A stretch of DNA of 64,000 nt from Copromyces sp. CBS 386.78 (lineage: Eukaryota; Ascomycota; Sordariomycetes; Sordariales; Sordariaceae), in NCBI GenBank assembly GCA_030685235.1, contig MU839100.1, positions 186,001-250,000 of the forward strand, in the 5' to 3' direction. The notes under the pieces are model-generated. The model was given only the letters and a program-made list of their open reading frames with translations. It ran no database searches and was not told the DNA's origin. Position numbers and translations under genes: made by a program. Every line of letters starts with the position of its first letter. Position 1 is the first letter of the stretch. Below are positions 47,001-59,795 of the stretch, piece by piece.

Positions 47001-50000
47001 CACTGGAACGCTGCAGCTGGTCGAAAGGAGCCTCACACACACCCACCCTTCACGAGGCTCCCCTGGCCGTGACGTGCAAGATGAATTACGAGGCACACAC
47101 AGTACCGGAGATTTCGCCGTTCTGGGTAAGGTTCGTAATCAGCCATGATGGCATCGCTTGATGCTGTCTCACCCCAAGCGACATCCAACTTTTCCCGGCA
47201 GGCAACTTCAACAATGATGATGATGGTAGTGATGTCGTCGACGACAGGACGGCACGCAACAATGGCATTCATTCTCTTGGAAGGAGTCTTTAGCCTTTTT
47301 CATTTTGCTTTTCCTGGCCCACGGCGCCAATCACGTCCTGGCTCGGGGGCAAGCTGGGATGTGGTGGGGTGGGGAATGGAAGGCATGGAAAGACCGTTGA
47401 GGACGAGCGAAGGGCAAAGTTCGAGTCGGGTCCGATGTCGTTTTCCACCAATGCGAGGCTCCCCTGGCCCGTTACAGCTCCTGCTTTTTGTGCCCACTGA
47501 GGTGGCCGCTGGCTGGGGGGGCGTCGTCGTTGTCGCCTCGTTCAAGACACGACCTTGTCTCATTTTTTCTTTCTAGCGCGCTTCTCTGGCGTCCGTACAA
47601 TTTTACTAGCCCATGTTCGGGTTGCGTACCATTCGAGTTTAGCGTCCAGAGGCATACCAATCCCAATTCTCCATCTTCATGCTGATGGTGCTCCATTTCC
47701 TATCTTCGTTTTCTCACCCCTCCCGCCCCTCTTCAGTCCAGTCCAGTCTCGCCCGACCCCTCTCATTTGTGGGCCAGCCAGCTGAGCAATGAGATTCCCG
47801 CCCCCTTGTCGCATTTCGGTTGATCACCGTCGATCAACCTGTTCGCCAAGCGAGACCAGGGTCCCATAAATTCCCCAATCCATGTGGATGGGATCAGCAC
47901 CTTGGCTTTCTCTGCCTGCCCGCCCGCTGCCGAGATGGCGGTTGCTGCTACGGAGGGGCTGCCGGGAAAGCTGCCAGGTGCTGATGTCATGGGCAGTACC
48001 TTACTGCCGCGTATGTATCGTATTGTAACTTTGCCGGTTCTAGGCCCCTAGGGGCGGGTGACCTGAGCGCTCTGTTTGGCGCTGTATGTACACTACAGAA
48101 CCAAGACTCCTGTTCGGGGCCTCCGTGGCCTCCCATGGCGACGGGAAGCATAATTGGCATAATTGGCATTGGCAACATTAGATTACGCCAATGTTCTTTT
48201 CGATGGTTCTTCCCACTATCGGCCGTGCTAGCTTATCCAACAGCCAACAGTCTTCAACAGGCACTTCACATGTCCTCGTTGGTTGTGCATCAGCCTGGAA
48301 GATGCCTGCGGCTGGTCCCGTCCCGGAAGCGGCGGAACTTGGGTTGTGTTGTCATGACATCCAGGAACCGACTTGCATGCCTCTCGATATCAGGGTCAAC
48401 CTTAACACCTCATCTCATAGGCCTTATTGCATCACAGCACGTTTCTTTTCCAGAACAAGCAGCGTCGGTCACTGGCAAATACGAATGAGGCTCGTCTCAT
48501 CTTGCCTTCTGTGGATGTGGATCGTACTCGGGTTTCTATCACCTCACCTCGTCTGGCAATGATCTTCCTTCACTCCCCCTGTCTTACGCAGTTGGCTTCG
48601 GGGATGAGAAATTCATTCACATCCTCACTGAGACATTGAACAGTCGTTTCCTCTCAAGCAACTCAACCCCTGCTTCGATATTGTATCACTGAAAAACGGC
48701 GGCTAAATCTTATGCAAGGCTCCCAACGCCTCCTGATTAGTCTCGACGCCTACTGTTAATGGTGAGTAACTCGACTTCCCGCAACGTCTGTGCAACCGAA
48801 GCCATGAGACGAGGTCTCAGAGATATGAAGCCAGGTTCATCCCTGACCGCCAATATCCTGCGGTGACTCGATATCTATTGTTTCACCTTGTGGCCACTGA
48901 CACGACGAACAGGACCGCAACCGAATTCATCACTTTTTGATTCCTTTTCAATCACCAAAAAAGAACATCGTGGCGATGTTACATTTTGCCAGATTCGACA
49001 ATATAAAACGAAATCGAACCCTGCGTATGTCTGATCCTCCGATACATGGACGCCTCCAGTCGTTCGCCATTAACTCGTCCCGAGAGAAGTGAAGTTGGAC
49101 ATCGGACGAAGGTCGAAACGAACCCAAACCCCACACGACCAGTCCGCTTCTTGCAGATTATCGAGCCATTGTGCCATCATCGCCGCGCAACGCATGTCTT
49201 CCCTTCCGCTTACAAGTTCCAGGGATCCATGGCTTCCCGGCAATTTCATTCCCACTCGGTGCGCGGTGCGGATCCAGAGCTCCGCTCCAGCCTCCATCAA
49301 GCCGAAAGGCCGAGAGCAGCACGACGCGGCCGAGCCAAGGCTGAGAGAGGGCTCCATGTATTGTGTCAAGACCAGCGACCCCTAAATCGCGGCTTTTTGA
49401 TTGCATCGAGATACACATGTGACGCCGGGAGTTCGTGCTGACTTCTCGCTGCGTAATCATCGAGGCCGGCATTGGAACATTTCGATGCCATGAAATCCCG
49501 GTGACGACTCGTGTTCACGGAGATTTCCGCTCGATAAGCTTCAAGTTTACGTGATGGGAGCCCGGGTTTCCCCTGAAACCGTTGCACCTAGTCGTGCTGA
49601 GGCAACTCTTTCCCTTAGTCATTGATTTTCGATGAATTTGCCCAAGCAGAGACATCCGCAGCGCGCATCAAAGGGTACACTATATCCGCTTGCCGTATTG
49701 CACATCTGACAGCCTGTCATGGAAGCACGCCAGTTCGGTCCGAGGGTCCACCACATAAGTCTTGAGGGGATCAGCCTTTTGACAGCAATCAGCTGCATAT
49801 GTATGTAGTGTACCTACTGCATTGTATAAGCACTAGTACCTACATTGCACAAAGGAACAATGGTCCGTAGTGTGTAAGAATCACTTGAGAGATCCTTCCC
49901 AAGAAAAGGATCCAGATCGTCGTCGTTCTATAATTATCTCTGTTCAGCGCATAAGCCACATGATGATCCGACCGTTTGGGGGAAGCAGCACGCGGTGGCA

Positions 50001-50099
50001 CCCCCGTCCCTGGCTCGGTCTATGGGGGTATCAGTAGGAAACTGTACGTGTACACGTTACGTATTATCTCAGCGCTCAGACCTCTAATTCGGGGCACGA

Positions 50100-50580
50100 C
50101 GAACCAGATTACAATACAAAAATTAATTTATCGATAAAATGCCATGACTACTGTTTTGGGTAATATTTTTGACATGCGCCCCAAAGGTCTGAATTCTCGA
50201 TGTACCCCCTTTAACAATCTACAAATACAAGCATCACCATCACTACCTTATAACTTCACCAAATCTTATCGCATCATCAAAAGAAATATACCCAGAATTT
50301 AAGAATCTATTACAAATTATACATAGAAATTTTCAAAAAGTTAGGATAAAAAAAAGTGCCAATATTAACCACCATAGTCGCGACCTATTTTCTAATAATT
50401 ATCGTTTTCACCCCCTCGAGGATAACTATTATACTTCTAAACACATTGACAAAAAAAGAATTACACCATAATAACCGCATTGAAATTCTCTACCTCTATA
50501 CATCTTTATATTCGCTAATATATCTTGTAGTAATATTGCTATCTGGAAGTGAAATTGTTTTTGGGTATACATTTTAGGTA
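50100..50580. other. AT-rich island without RIP signature
   Basis: About 480 bases are clearly AT-richer than the surroundings, yet the plus strand keeps many CpA steps (CATCACCATCACTACC), so RIP is not the cause. A 73-codon plus frame (50,356-50,577) would encode an Ile/Leu/Tyr-rich, membrane-like peptide. The strand asymmetry resembles organellar DNA, but I cannot identify a source. Confidence 0.5.
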
Positions 50581-51159
50581 TTTGTTTGTCGATTACTATG
50601 AAGAGCGCATCGAGAACTCAGACCTTTTTTTTGGGCGTTCTGAGTCAATACATACAAATACACTGAAAGAAACGATGCACGGACCACAATCTGGAAACAT
50701 TGGAAAGATTCGACCGCTGCCCAAAAAAGAAAGTAGGTCTGAGCACTGAGATAAGTTACGTACGCATTGCAACAGCTTTCCCTTTCCTCTCTGGCGGGAA
50801 TTACAGTCCACTTTCGCGCCCAGCGGTCAGCCATTTCGCTCTTTTCAGTTGGCTGAAACGATGGCTTTCTGCGTGGCGCTGGCGATCATCGGCGCTAAGT
50901 CCCGCCTGGATCAGCGCCAACTTTTCTTCATTGTTACGGCACATCCCAAAACCGGCAGAATGGGCTGATGGGTTTTCGGTTGATACTCGTTAGTTTTTTC
51001 CGATACTGTTTCGTTCTTTGCTTTTTCTCCGTGCCCTTGCTTGCTTGCCCGTCAAAGACAGGTAAGGAGTTACGGTAGCAGTCATCGGAGATTGTTGCTT
51101 TCTTGCTCTGTGCTCGCCTCACCAGTCTGTGTTTTGCACCCAAAAATACGGACATAACA

Positions 51160-51176
51160 ACGACGACGACGACGAC
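51160..51176. repeat. (ACG)n microsatellite
   Basis: Five to six ACG units are followed by ACA and a GATGATGACGA stretch. Confidence 0.8.
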
Positions 51177-53120
51177 AACAACAGTGACGATGATGACGAA
51201 CAAGTAACTGCAACTGCGCAAGTCAGTTACATGCAGTCGAGTCGATAGAGTGAGCCACATCTCCAGAAGCCAAGCCTAGAAGCGCAAGATAACCTCTTCC
51301 CAGCCATCGCTTCGCTTCCCATGGCATTACGACACCTCGCGAGTCAGGGGCTGACATATCGTGGGGCCGGCGTATGTAGGAAGTCAGGCACAGGGTACTG
51401 CTACCCCATAAGCCTCGGCTCAAAGATGTGATGGTTTGTTGATTCCCCCTTTTTTTCCCTTCCGCCGTTCACACAGAAGCCCACTGTAATTTGTGCTACT
51501 GTAGGTACAGTGCTGTACTGTACGGAAAGCTTCTTTTCGGGGCCTTGTATGGTAACTTCCGTTAACATCCCTGCAACCACCCACTTACTTACGTACACGG
51601 CAGGCACAAGGGGAAGCACAACCAAATGTTGTCCCGGGAGTCGTTCCCGACAAGCCTGCTTGTTTCACTCCCTTGTTGATAACCTACCTGGGGACATGCT
51701 ACCGATCTGTCAACCACGAACACAGCCACCACCACCACTCCCTTCAACTTCCAGTTAACAACGAAAGAAATCCGATGAAATGTAGTTCTTCATCTCGTTA
51801 AGCCGTGAGGCAACATAAAAGCAAAGAGCCACCTCTCCACTAACCAACAAACCCGCCATCAACCCCAGCCTCCACCGCGGGAGTATGAAGATCTATTTCC
51901 TCTCATCGTAAGGTGCAATCAAGACTACCGACAGAACAACGGCATGGAAGCCCATGATGGTGGGTCCATAGTAGGGGAAGCGAAGGGGGGAACTCGGAAC
52001 CGAGACTGACTTCCGGAACGGTTTGTGGGCGGGCGGTGTGGACTGGCGGGCTTGATTTACTTAAACCCGAGACATTGATCACATCACATTGTCGATTTCA
52101 AAAGATTCTCCTGCCGTTGTTTTCGCTTCTTGGTAACTACTGCGTAGGCACTGTACTGTAGTGTAATGTGCCATGCTATGTACGCGCACGGGCAGGTGTG
52201 TGGATGTGATTGCGATGGTAATAAGTAAGTTCTAGTACATGCTTTAGGCAGGAAAGATTTCTGTGATTCTGTGGATGAGGTGCTTTGTGCGCTTGATATT
52301 CCTGGATAGGATTGCTTACACACATATGTAGGTACACTAGGTAAACAAACGCCTTTGACTATGTAGAGGTAGGCTGGGCCTAACATCACGTCAATCACTC
52401 ACTCGATCATCCATGTCAGGTACCATCATCATCAACACTACACTACAGCGTGACGGTCGAGACAGCCAAAAGAACGATTGACGGTTGATGATCGATCGAT
52501 GAGCCGCATACCTACAGTCCTAACAGAGCTGTCTTTTCCTTCCATACCAACGGCAATGCGCAAGATCAAGATCAAGATCAGAGATCAGAGAACAACAGCT
52601 GGCTAACCAGCCAAATGCCCCCCTGAATCAAAATGCAGATGTGCCAAATTGCCGTCAATTGCCAATGACCATCAACCGGATATCACGCATCATAACCGAA
52701 TGGGAGCGCGGGAGATCTTCCCCTTTAGCCGAACGTGCCCGCCCCGTCCAGTCAGCCCCGTGTTTCAAACACCTTCACCGTACCAATTCTATCTACGACG
52801 ATCCTATCCTATCCTATCTCCATCTCCAGATATTCAATGTGGTGTAGTGTTGTAGCGAGTCGATCAAGTTCAGCGCACGGGCTGATGATCACCACCTCCT
52901 CCCCCACCATCTCCACCAGGAGAAGAGGCTTAGAATCGATCATCAGTCATACTTTCTGATCTTCTCCTTTTTGTCACTCGCATCCACAGCTTCGAAACAT
53001 CACCCAGGTAATCAGTTCCATGCCCCGGCTCGAAGAACTGCCGAAGGGCATGGGGACATGAGGGACGTGAAGAAAGACTTTGAGGCTTGAAGAGGGGGTG
53101 ATCATTCATTCAGGGGCTAG

Positions 53121-53168
53121 TCGTGGTCGTGGTTGTGGTTGTGGCTGTGGCTGTGGCCGTGGTCGTGG
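53121..53168. repeat. Imperfect GTGGTY/GTGGCY hexamer array
   Basis: Eight consecutive six-base units of the form (T/C)GTGG(T/C) with slow drift, such as TCGTGG, TTGTGG, CTGTGG and CCGTGG. A G-rich stretch follows at about 53,170-53,182. Confidence 0.8.
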
Positions 53169-54176
53169 ACAGGGGGCGGGGGGTTCTGTGCTATGTTTAC
53201 CGGGGCGCAAGATGGTGGTTTTAAAGGTGATGGCTTGTTAGGTTTGTAGGGGGGTCGCTATCCAGGTCCCAAAAACTAACCCGTTTCGGAAGTTGCACAG
53301 ACCTCTTTTCTTCTCAAGATACATTCCGCAAGTAGTAGATGGCTAGTACCTACTGCGTATAGAGAGCATTTTGTGATATTGGTCGATGGTCACGCTAACT
53401 GAATCGTTGAACGGAAACATGTTGCCTGCTGTATGTAACCTTAACTGTGGTAGTTTGACCGGATGTTTTGTGGTGTTACATGCCGGACCCCGAGGGCGGC
53501 TGGATGGCGGATCATTGATATTTGGGTAGGTAACTCAAGATATTTCAGGCATGATCTTTTTGTGATTGTAGAGGTAATGATGGTATGTTTGAGGTGTTGA
53601 GTGCGAAGGCCTTGTACGTACATCTTGTTGCTTTTTTAGTATGTAGGGGGTTTGAAATGTATTGAGACCTCCGCCATGACTACCAAAAGCAAAAAAGATT
53701 ATTGTTTGATTGACGTTGGAATATACGCAAAGAAACGGTTGGAGACAACGGTTGTCGTTGAAGCGGAAGCCCGCATCAAGTATTAGGAGCATGGCGTTAA
53801 GAAAGGAAGGCAATATTTGCAAATGGTGGTGTCACAGATATCTCAGCACCGTCAACACCATGGAACCAATGGGACTCCTTTCTTTTTCTCTGGCAAAGGG
53901 GAGACATGACTGGGTTTGAAATGCAAGACGGTGATGTTGCTAGCCTATTCTTGCTTTGTAATGGGAGGGGGAGGGGGGGATATTGTGAGAAAGTCATGTT
54001 CATTTTCTTTTCTTTTTTGTTGTGTGATACGATGGGAAAGAAAAAATCCGAAACAAATGACCAACTTCTATGTGAGCCGTATACATACAGAGCCACCCTT
54101 GTATCTATCTAGTCGTAACGTATGTAACCTCTAATGCCTTGATGCGATATCCCTCCCTGTAATTGTCCAGAGCCCT

Positions 54177-55933
54177 TTAAGCATCTAGCTTCAGACGATC
54201 GAGCATCTTATCGATCTTGTCCAGTAAGATCTGGTAGTTGACCGCATCCGACACAAACTCATCCTCAACCAGCTTCCCGTCTAGTGTTCGTACACCACCT
54301 CCTCCCTCCTTACCATCACGTTCAGTGCTTCTTCCCTCCTCCTCCTCTTCTTCTGGTTCCCTCTGACCGTCCGAGGGCTGTTCAGAACGGATTTCCCCAT
54401 CCTCAGCCTCTGCTGCCAGTCCTTCTACCTGGGCAGCATCAATCTCGCCCTCCTCATTCAACATCTCTCCAATGCCATCACCCTCGAACCGGAACCGGAA
54501 CCGCTCGCCCAGATAGTACCGGATATCGTCCAGCAACTCGATAGTGTCCGTCTCCTCACGTCTCTCGAGCCGGGACGCACTTTCCTGGATCAACTCGGCG
54601 AACTCTTCTTCGTCGATGTAGTCCTCCAATCGGCTGGCTAGGTACCGGGCAGCGAAATCTTCGAGACGCTGGACCTTGAGATCCCAGGCGGCGTGGATGA
54701 CGTCGTAGACGTTGATGGGTTCCACTTCGACTGGTTGCTCATCCACTTCAGTCAATCCTTTTGAAGGCGTCGAAGTCGACGTTGCAGGTGGTGGTGATTG
54801 TAGCTCTTCCGCAGCCCCGCCGTGGGTTCGGTCTACCAGCGCGTTGCTGGTGCCGCTACCTAGGGTGCTGATCGCCACGGCGGCTTTGTTCTTAAGCTTA
54901 TCCAGCAGTAACATGTCCGCCTCGTAGAGAAGATCGAGGGCCAGTTCAAGCGGGCAGTCGGAATTTTCGGTGTAGAGAAATGCAAGGATGATTTCAAGGA
55001 CTTGGGGAAGACAGTCCATCTTGATGACGTGGAGATGCTCGGTTTCCTTGGCTTCCATGAACTCGGAGGAGAACATGGTTGCGAAATAGGGACTGCGGAT
55101 GAGGAAGGCTTTGTGCACCGGGAAGAGGACTGAGCGTCTGGGCCTTTTCTTCCCATTCGAAATTCCATTTGTCGAGTTCGACGCCGCTGCTGGACCGATG
55201 GGGATGCCGATGCCATTACTCGATATAGTAGGCTCTTCCACCGGCTCGACGGCAGTTTCCTCTTCCTCGTCGTATTCGTCCGCTCGCAGCAAACAGTTTG
55301 CCGAAATGGCGTTGTCTCGGGGCCATTTCACATCACCCACCCTACGAGTGTCAACCGTAAACTTGTGCTTCAGAACCGTGTCCCGGAAATAGGCCGCTAC
55401 CTGAGCCCGAGCACGCTGAACCTCATCTTGGTGTCTCTGGCGCGCCAAGCGTCGGTCGCTCGTAGAAAGAACAGCCTCCCACAAATGGGCAATTTCGAGC
55501 TGCTTGCAGAGCCTGTCGATCCCTTTGAAGACCTCTTCCTCGGTGGCTTTACTCCGAGGTCCCACAATGTCGCGTGGCAGCTCAGCAAGGTAGAGATATC
55601 TTATGACCACCCGGAAAGCCTCAACCGGAACGGAATGGGAGAGTTTCCAGGTAGCAGTTTCAGGAGCTTCGGTGAACTTTCGCCGGAAGTAGGGCGATCT
55701 GGATGAGAGGATGAATTTATGCAGGTGGAACGACTCGGAAGCTGTGAGCAGAGTGATGTCGGTTGTCTTGGGAGTCTCGCGGAAAAGCAATGAGGTGATA
55801 TGTGACGACCATGCCTGTAAAGGATCCGCAGTTTTGGTGTAATCGTAGGAAAGAAGCAGATTCCGGATCTTGTTATTCAGAGCGTTGTAGACGGCACGCT
55901 CTCGCTCGAATGAATCGGGATCGGCCAGAGCAC
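54177..55933 (-). CDS. Ankyrin/double-BTB protein (ABTB1/S. pombe Btb3-like), third exon
   Basis: Main exon of a three-exon gene (exon 1: 56,336-56,115; exon 2: 56,040-55,992; exon 3 here), 675 residues in all with frame kept at both junctions. Ankyrin-like residues 30-92 are split over exons 1-3, including YTPLIIASLCGHYELVQLLLESG across the first junction. BTB domain 1 is at about 145-230 (DITLLTASESFHLHKFILSSRSPYF). BTB domain 2 is at about 355-450 (HKAFLIRSPYFATMFSSEF). A BACK-like helical region follows, with an acidic C-terminus. Such proteins are thought to act as substrate adaptors of Cullin-3 ubiquitin ligases. It is divergent from the nim-1-like kinase. Confidence 0.87.
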
Positions 55934-55991
55934 CTGGGCTTCCGTGTAAGTGACTGAATGGTGGAGTGTTGGTATTTGGAAAACAACATAC

Positions 55992-56040
55992 CGGATTCTA
56001 GCAGGAGTTGCACCAATTCATAATGGCCACATAAACTTGC
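55992..56040 (-). CDS. Ankyrin/double-BTB protein, 49-base second exon
   Basis: The exon lies between AAAAAAG and GTATGT, and encodes ASLCGHYELVQLLLES plus one base of the next Gly codon, a textbook second half of an ankyrin repeat. Exons 1 and 2 join at a codon boundary. Confidence 0.82.
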
Positions 56041-56114
56041 CTTTTTTGAAATATCAGCATTATCTTAAAATGAAAGGATCATGGCTTAACCTATGAAGCA
56101 AAAACATCACGTAC

Positions 56115-56336
56115 AATAATGAGCGGAGTATAATCGAACCTGTCTTTGCCATTGATGTTGACGCCACCTGAGATCAACTCCTGACAATGCTTCAGATCAC
56201 CTCGACGGCACGCTTGTATGAACTCATGGAACTCTGGGGAATCATCAAGGGGATGTTCGTTGCGGAGGACGCCTTGGCGAATAAGCTGTTCATCGTCTTT
56301 GAGCTTGAGCTCGAGCTGGTCTTTGCGGAGTACCAT
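56115..56336 (-). CDS. Ankyrin/double-BTB protein, first exon
   Basis: Encodes residues 1-74, from MVLRKDQLELKLKDDEQLIR to DYTPLII, ending at a GTACGT donor. The start is the first Met of the frame and is preceded by A-rich sequence on the sense strand. Confidence 0.82.
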
Positions 56337-57020
56337 ATTCTTTTGTGTATATTACAAGGAAGGGGTATCGACATCAAGGGTCCAAAAACAAAACGAGAAG
56401 TATATATTTTTTGGGGGAGTGCACCAAAAGAGAGGGTGGCGGCACTGCAAGATGGTATCTCGATGCCGGAGATATGTAAACGGACGGAGGAAAAGCGCAA
56501 TCGGGTCGCGTACGGGGCGCTAGCACGGACCCGAGAGAGAGAGCCGATGAAGTCGTGAATGTTCACTCAAGTGGAAGTCGCCGCCACCGGATGGTCGATG
56601 ACGGCCGCCGATTGCGTATCTTATCTTATCTTATCGCGTCTTACACTGGGCTGTGAACATTTAAGTGGGCACGGCTTGACCGCCCCGCGCCAGTTGCTGG
56701 GCAACGCCATGTTGACTGGTAGGGATTCTCCCTTAGGTTCGTCTTGGATCGGGCAGCCCATTCTGATCCGACACGAACCAACCGGGCGAACCCAACAACT
56801 TCAATTGGTCAGTCATCCTTTCCCGACACCAGATTACACCCATCGCATTCATCGCATTCATCGCATCCATCGCATCCATCGCATCAATTGCATTACCACC
56901 TCTTAGACGATCAACGCGGTCCACTTCCCGAAACCATTGTCTTCTTATGGATCAGGCGGCATATTCTTCCCAATTCATGATAGCCTGTCAGAGGTCCCGT
57001 TGATCTAGTCAACCGCCAAA
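56337..57020. promoter_or_regulatory. Shared divergent promoter of the BTB gene and nim-1-like kinase
   Basis: 684 bases between two divergent start codons. It contains TCTTATC repeats (about 56,617-56,636) and a nine-base tandem array, listed separately. Confidence 0.6.
56841..56886. repeat. (CATCGCATT/CATCGCATC)n nine-base tandem array
   Basis: Five units of CATCGCATY lie in the nim-1-side half of the divergent promoter, about 135-180 bases from the kinase start codon. Confidence 0.85.
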
Positions 57021-59795
57021 ATGTCGGAGAGCGACAAGTACGACCTTTTAGAAAAGATCGGTATGTATGCCGTAATGCCCTCCCCAAACCTCCAACGGCG
57101 CTCTCTCCACATGCACATGCACAAAGGGCAGCAGTGGAATTGCTGGCTGACAACCGACTTGCTTGACAACTACAGGCCATGGCTCGTTTGGCATCATCCG
57201 AAAGGTGCGGCGCAAGGCCGACGGCATGATCCTCTGCCGCAAGGAGATCAGCTACCTCAAGATGTCGCAAAAGGAGCGCGAACAGTTGCACGCCGAGTTC
57301 TCGATCCTCTCGACCCTACGTCATCCCAACATTGTCGGATACTACCACCGCGAACATCTCAAAGCGACCCAGGACCTACATCTCTACATGGAATACTGTG
57401 GCAATGGCGACCTGGGCCGTGTTATCCGCAACCTTATTAAGAATAACCAGTATGCGGAGGAATCGTTCGTCTGGAGCATCTTTGCCCAGCTTGTCTCTGC
57501 TTTGTACCGCTGCCACTATGGCGTCGACCCTCCAGAAGTCGGCAAGACCGTCCTTGGCTTGGGCGCAACTGCAAAGCCAAAGCCTCCTTCGAGTGGCACG
57601 ACTATTTTGCACCGCGATCTCAAGCCCGAGAACGGTAGGTGACCCTGTAATGCCTATGTGGACTGGTTCTAACGTGTTGCCTCGTAGTGTTCCTGGGCGA
57701 AGACAACTCGGTAAAGCTTGGTGACTTTGGACTGTCCAAGGTCATGTCATCGCACGATTTTGCCTCGACCTACGTTGGGACCCCCTTCTACATGTCGCCG
57801 GAAATCTGCGCGGCGGAGAAATACACATTGAAGTCGGACATCTGGTCATTAGGATGCATCATATACGAACTCTGCGCCCGAGAGCCCCCATTCAACGCCA
57901 AGACGCATTACCAGCTGGTTCAGAAGATCAAGGAGGGAAAGATCGCGCCATTACCTTCTGTTTACTCCGGAGAACTCTTTGCTACCATCAAGGATTGCCT
58001 GCGAGTGAACCCCGACCGGAGACCAGACACAACCACTCTTCTCAACCTGCCGATCGTTCGATTGATGAGGAAAGAAAAGGAAGTTGTGGAATTCAGCAGG
58101 ACGCTCAGAACGAAGGAGGAGACACTTAACAAGCGCATCCGCGAGCTTGACAGCAAGTTGTCCGCGCTCGAAACCGAAAAATCGTCTATACGCGCCGAGA
58201 TCGATGCTTCGCTGAGAAGGGAATGGGAAGTCAAGGCGCGGTTGGAGATTGACCGTCTGGTGGCCCAGGAAATAGAATCTCTGCAACAAAAGTTCGAGCA
58301 GGAGGTCCAGGCGCGGGTTGAAGCAGAGCTACAACGACACGGGAGAGGACTCTTGTTCAACAGCCATGGCCAGCAGGGCTCATTCTCTTCGACTGCTGCT
58401 ACCTTGGTGTCTGACTTCAACCAGTCCTCAGTCGGTAGCGGCGACGGCGACTTTCCTTCTACCACGGACATTACCGATATCTCGATTGCTGGGTCTACTG
58501 ATGGCTTTGATGTAACCAAGAAGATTCCACGGACACCCTTCCACAGAGCCCAGACATATTCTTCAGCCCCCGCCGAATCTGTTCTTGGCACGCCAATGGA
58601 TATCGAAATGGCCTCACCATCACCTATCACGATCGCTTCCCTCTCCCTTTCGCCCCGTCGGATGGCTTTGACAAAAGCGCCGACCACACAGCCCAGGATG
58701 ATCTTTGGCGGCGAGCCAACTCCGAGGGAGAAGAGCAACTGGGACGTTCCAAGGGAAACGGACATGATGGACTCTGGCGACGAGTCCGAGGCGGAGGCTC
58801 TGGTTCCTTCACCGAAACCTATCGCTAGATCCAGCAAGAACCCTTTCAGTACTCTCACAACCAAGTCGAGGCCGTCGCTCAACTCGCAACAGAATTCAAA
58901 TCCTCTTCCTATCCACGGTTTGCGCTCCAAACAGACGTTAGCCACCCGCTCTAAGACAGTTAGTGGAGTTCCGTCAATAGGACAGCACCCCCTTCGTTCC
59001 GCACCCAGCGCTCCCGCTCTGCGAGACCGCAAACCCAGCCCAACCCGACGACACAGTAGGATACCATCGGTAACGGGGGTGGGCAGGAGACTTAGCGCGA
59101 ACAACAACAATAACAACAGTGGCAGCGACACGGCATCCTCAACTATCACATCCAACATAACCGTCAGGACAAGAGGTCTCAAGCGCATGTCATCCACGTG
59201 CGATGAATCGTCGTTCTCCTCGCAACAAAGCAACCAAACACAACAACCACTGCCACAAGCTCCGCCACTTAAGAAGATCGGACTTACGGCCGCCAAGAAC
59301 ATCCGCGGAAGCTCGCTCGTCGAGCTGCACCAGGCTCGCGCCGGTGGTAGGCCCATCAGCGCGATCATGTCCAACGAAGCTAAGCTGCGCGCATTTAAGG
59401 AACACGCGACAATTGCCGCGTCAGACAGCAGCAGCACGACCAGCAGCCTACTACCGACACGGCCACGATCACAACCTCAACCGATAACCGCCAACTTCGA
59501 GCAGCAGCAGCAACAGCAGCAGCAGCAGCTAAGTAATACCAATAGCACCTCCTCTTCCAACAGTGCAGGAAGCGGTAGCGCCACTGGAACAGGAACAGGA
59601 ACAGGAACAGGAAGTGGTACTGGGGCTGGGGCTGGGGCTGGGCCAAAGTCGATTCCGTGGCCGGTAGCTCCCGTATGGAACGATCCGGAAGAGATGCCCA
59701 GTCCGTTTATCGTGAAGACCTCGAAAAAGCCGGAGAGCTTTGAGAAGCCAGCGAGCTTTGTGAGGCCGGCGTCGAATTTGAGTCATCAGAGCTGA
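57021..59795 (+). CDS. nim-1: NIMA-type mitotic Ser/Thr protein kinase (NIM-1)
   Basis: A homologue of Aspergillus NIMA, needed for entry into mitosis; N. crassa nim-1 was described as its functional counterpart. Exons 57,021-57,060, 57,176-57,634 and 57,688-59,795 give 868 residues. The kinase domain starts at the N-terminus: glycine loop GHGSFG (14-19), Lys36 in LCRKEI, HRDLKPEN (159-166, ending at intron 2), DFG (179-181), GTPFYMSPE and a C-lobe to about residue 290. An insert of about 25 residues precedes HRD. A coiled coil follows at about 290-410. The rest is Ser/Thr/Pro-rich and probably disordered, with Gln and Gly-Thr homopolymer runs. It is convergent with the lactone oxidase gene. 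The start context CGCCAAAATG is good for Neurospora. Confidence 0.93.
59501..59641 (+). repeat. Coding microsatellites: (CAG)n, (GGAACA)n and (GGGGCT)n
   Basis: They encode a run of Gln, then Gly-Thr repeats, then Gly-Ala repeats in the C-terminal tail of the NIM-1-like kinase. Length variation between strains is likely. Confidence 0.9.

Larger units (their letters stand above)
44047..54176. other. 10-kb gene-poor stretch downstream of the mtfA-like gene
   Basis: It begins with the mtfA-like 3' untranslated region. Frames of up to about 170 codons occur on both strands (45,409-45,918 plus; 45,042-45,527 minus), without recognisable domains. Contents I can name are a run of nine C residues near 46,386, an AT-rich island at 50,100-50,580 and the microsatellites listed separately. 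Confidence 0.45.

Noticed and set aside
57962..59437. 491-codon minus frame antisense to the NIM-1 kinase
   Set aside because: It is a mirror of Ser/Thr/Gln-rich coding sequence with no domain.
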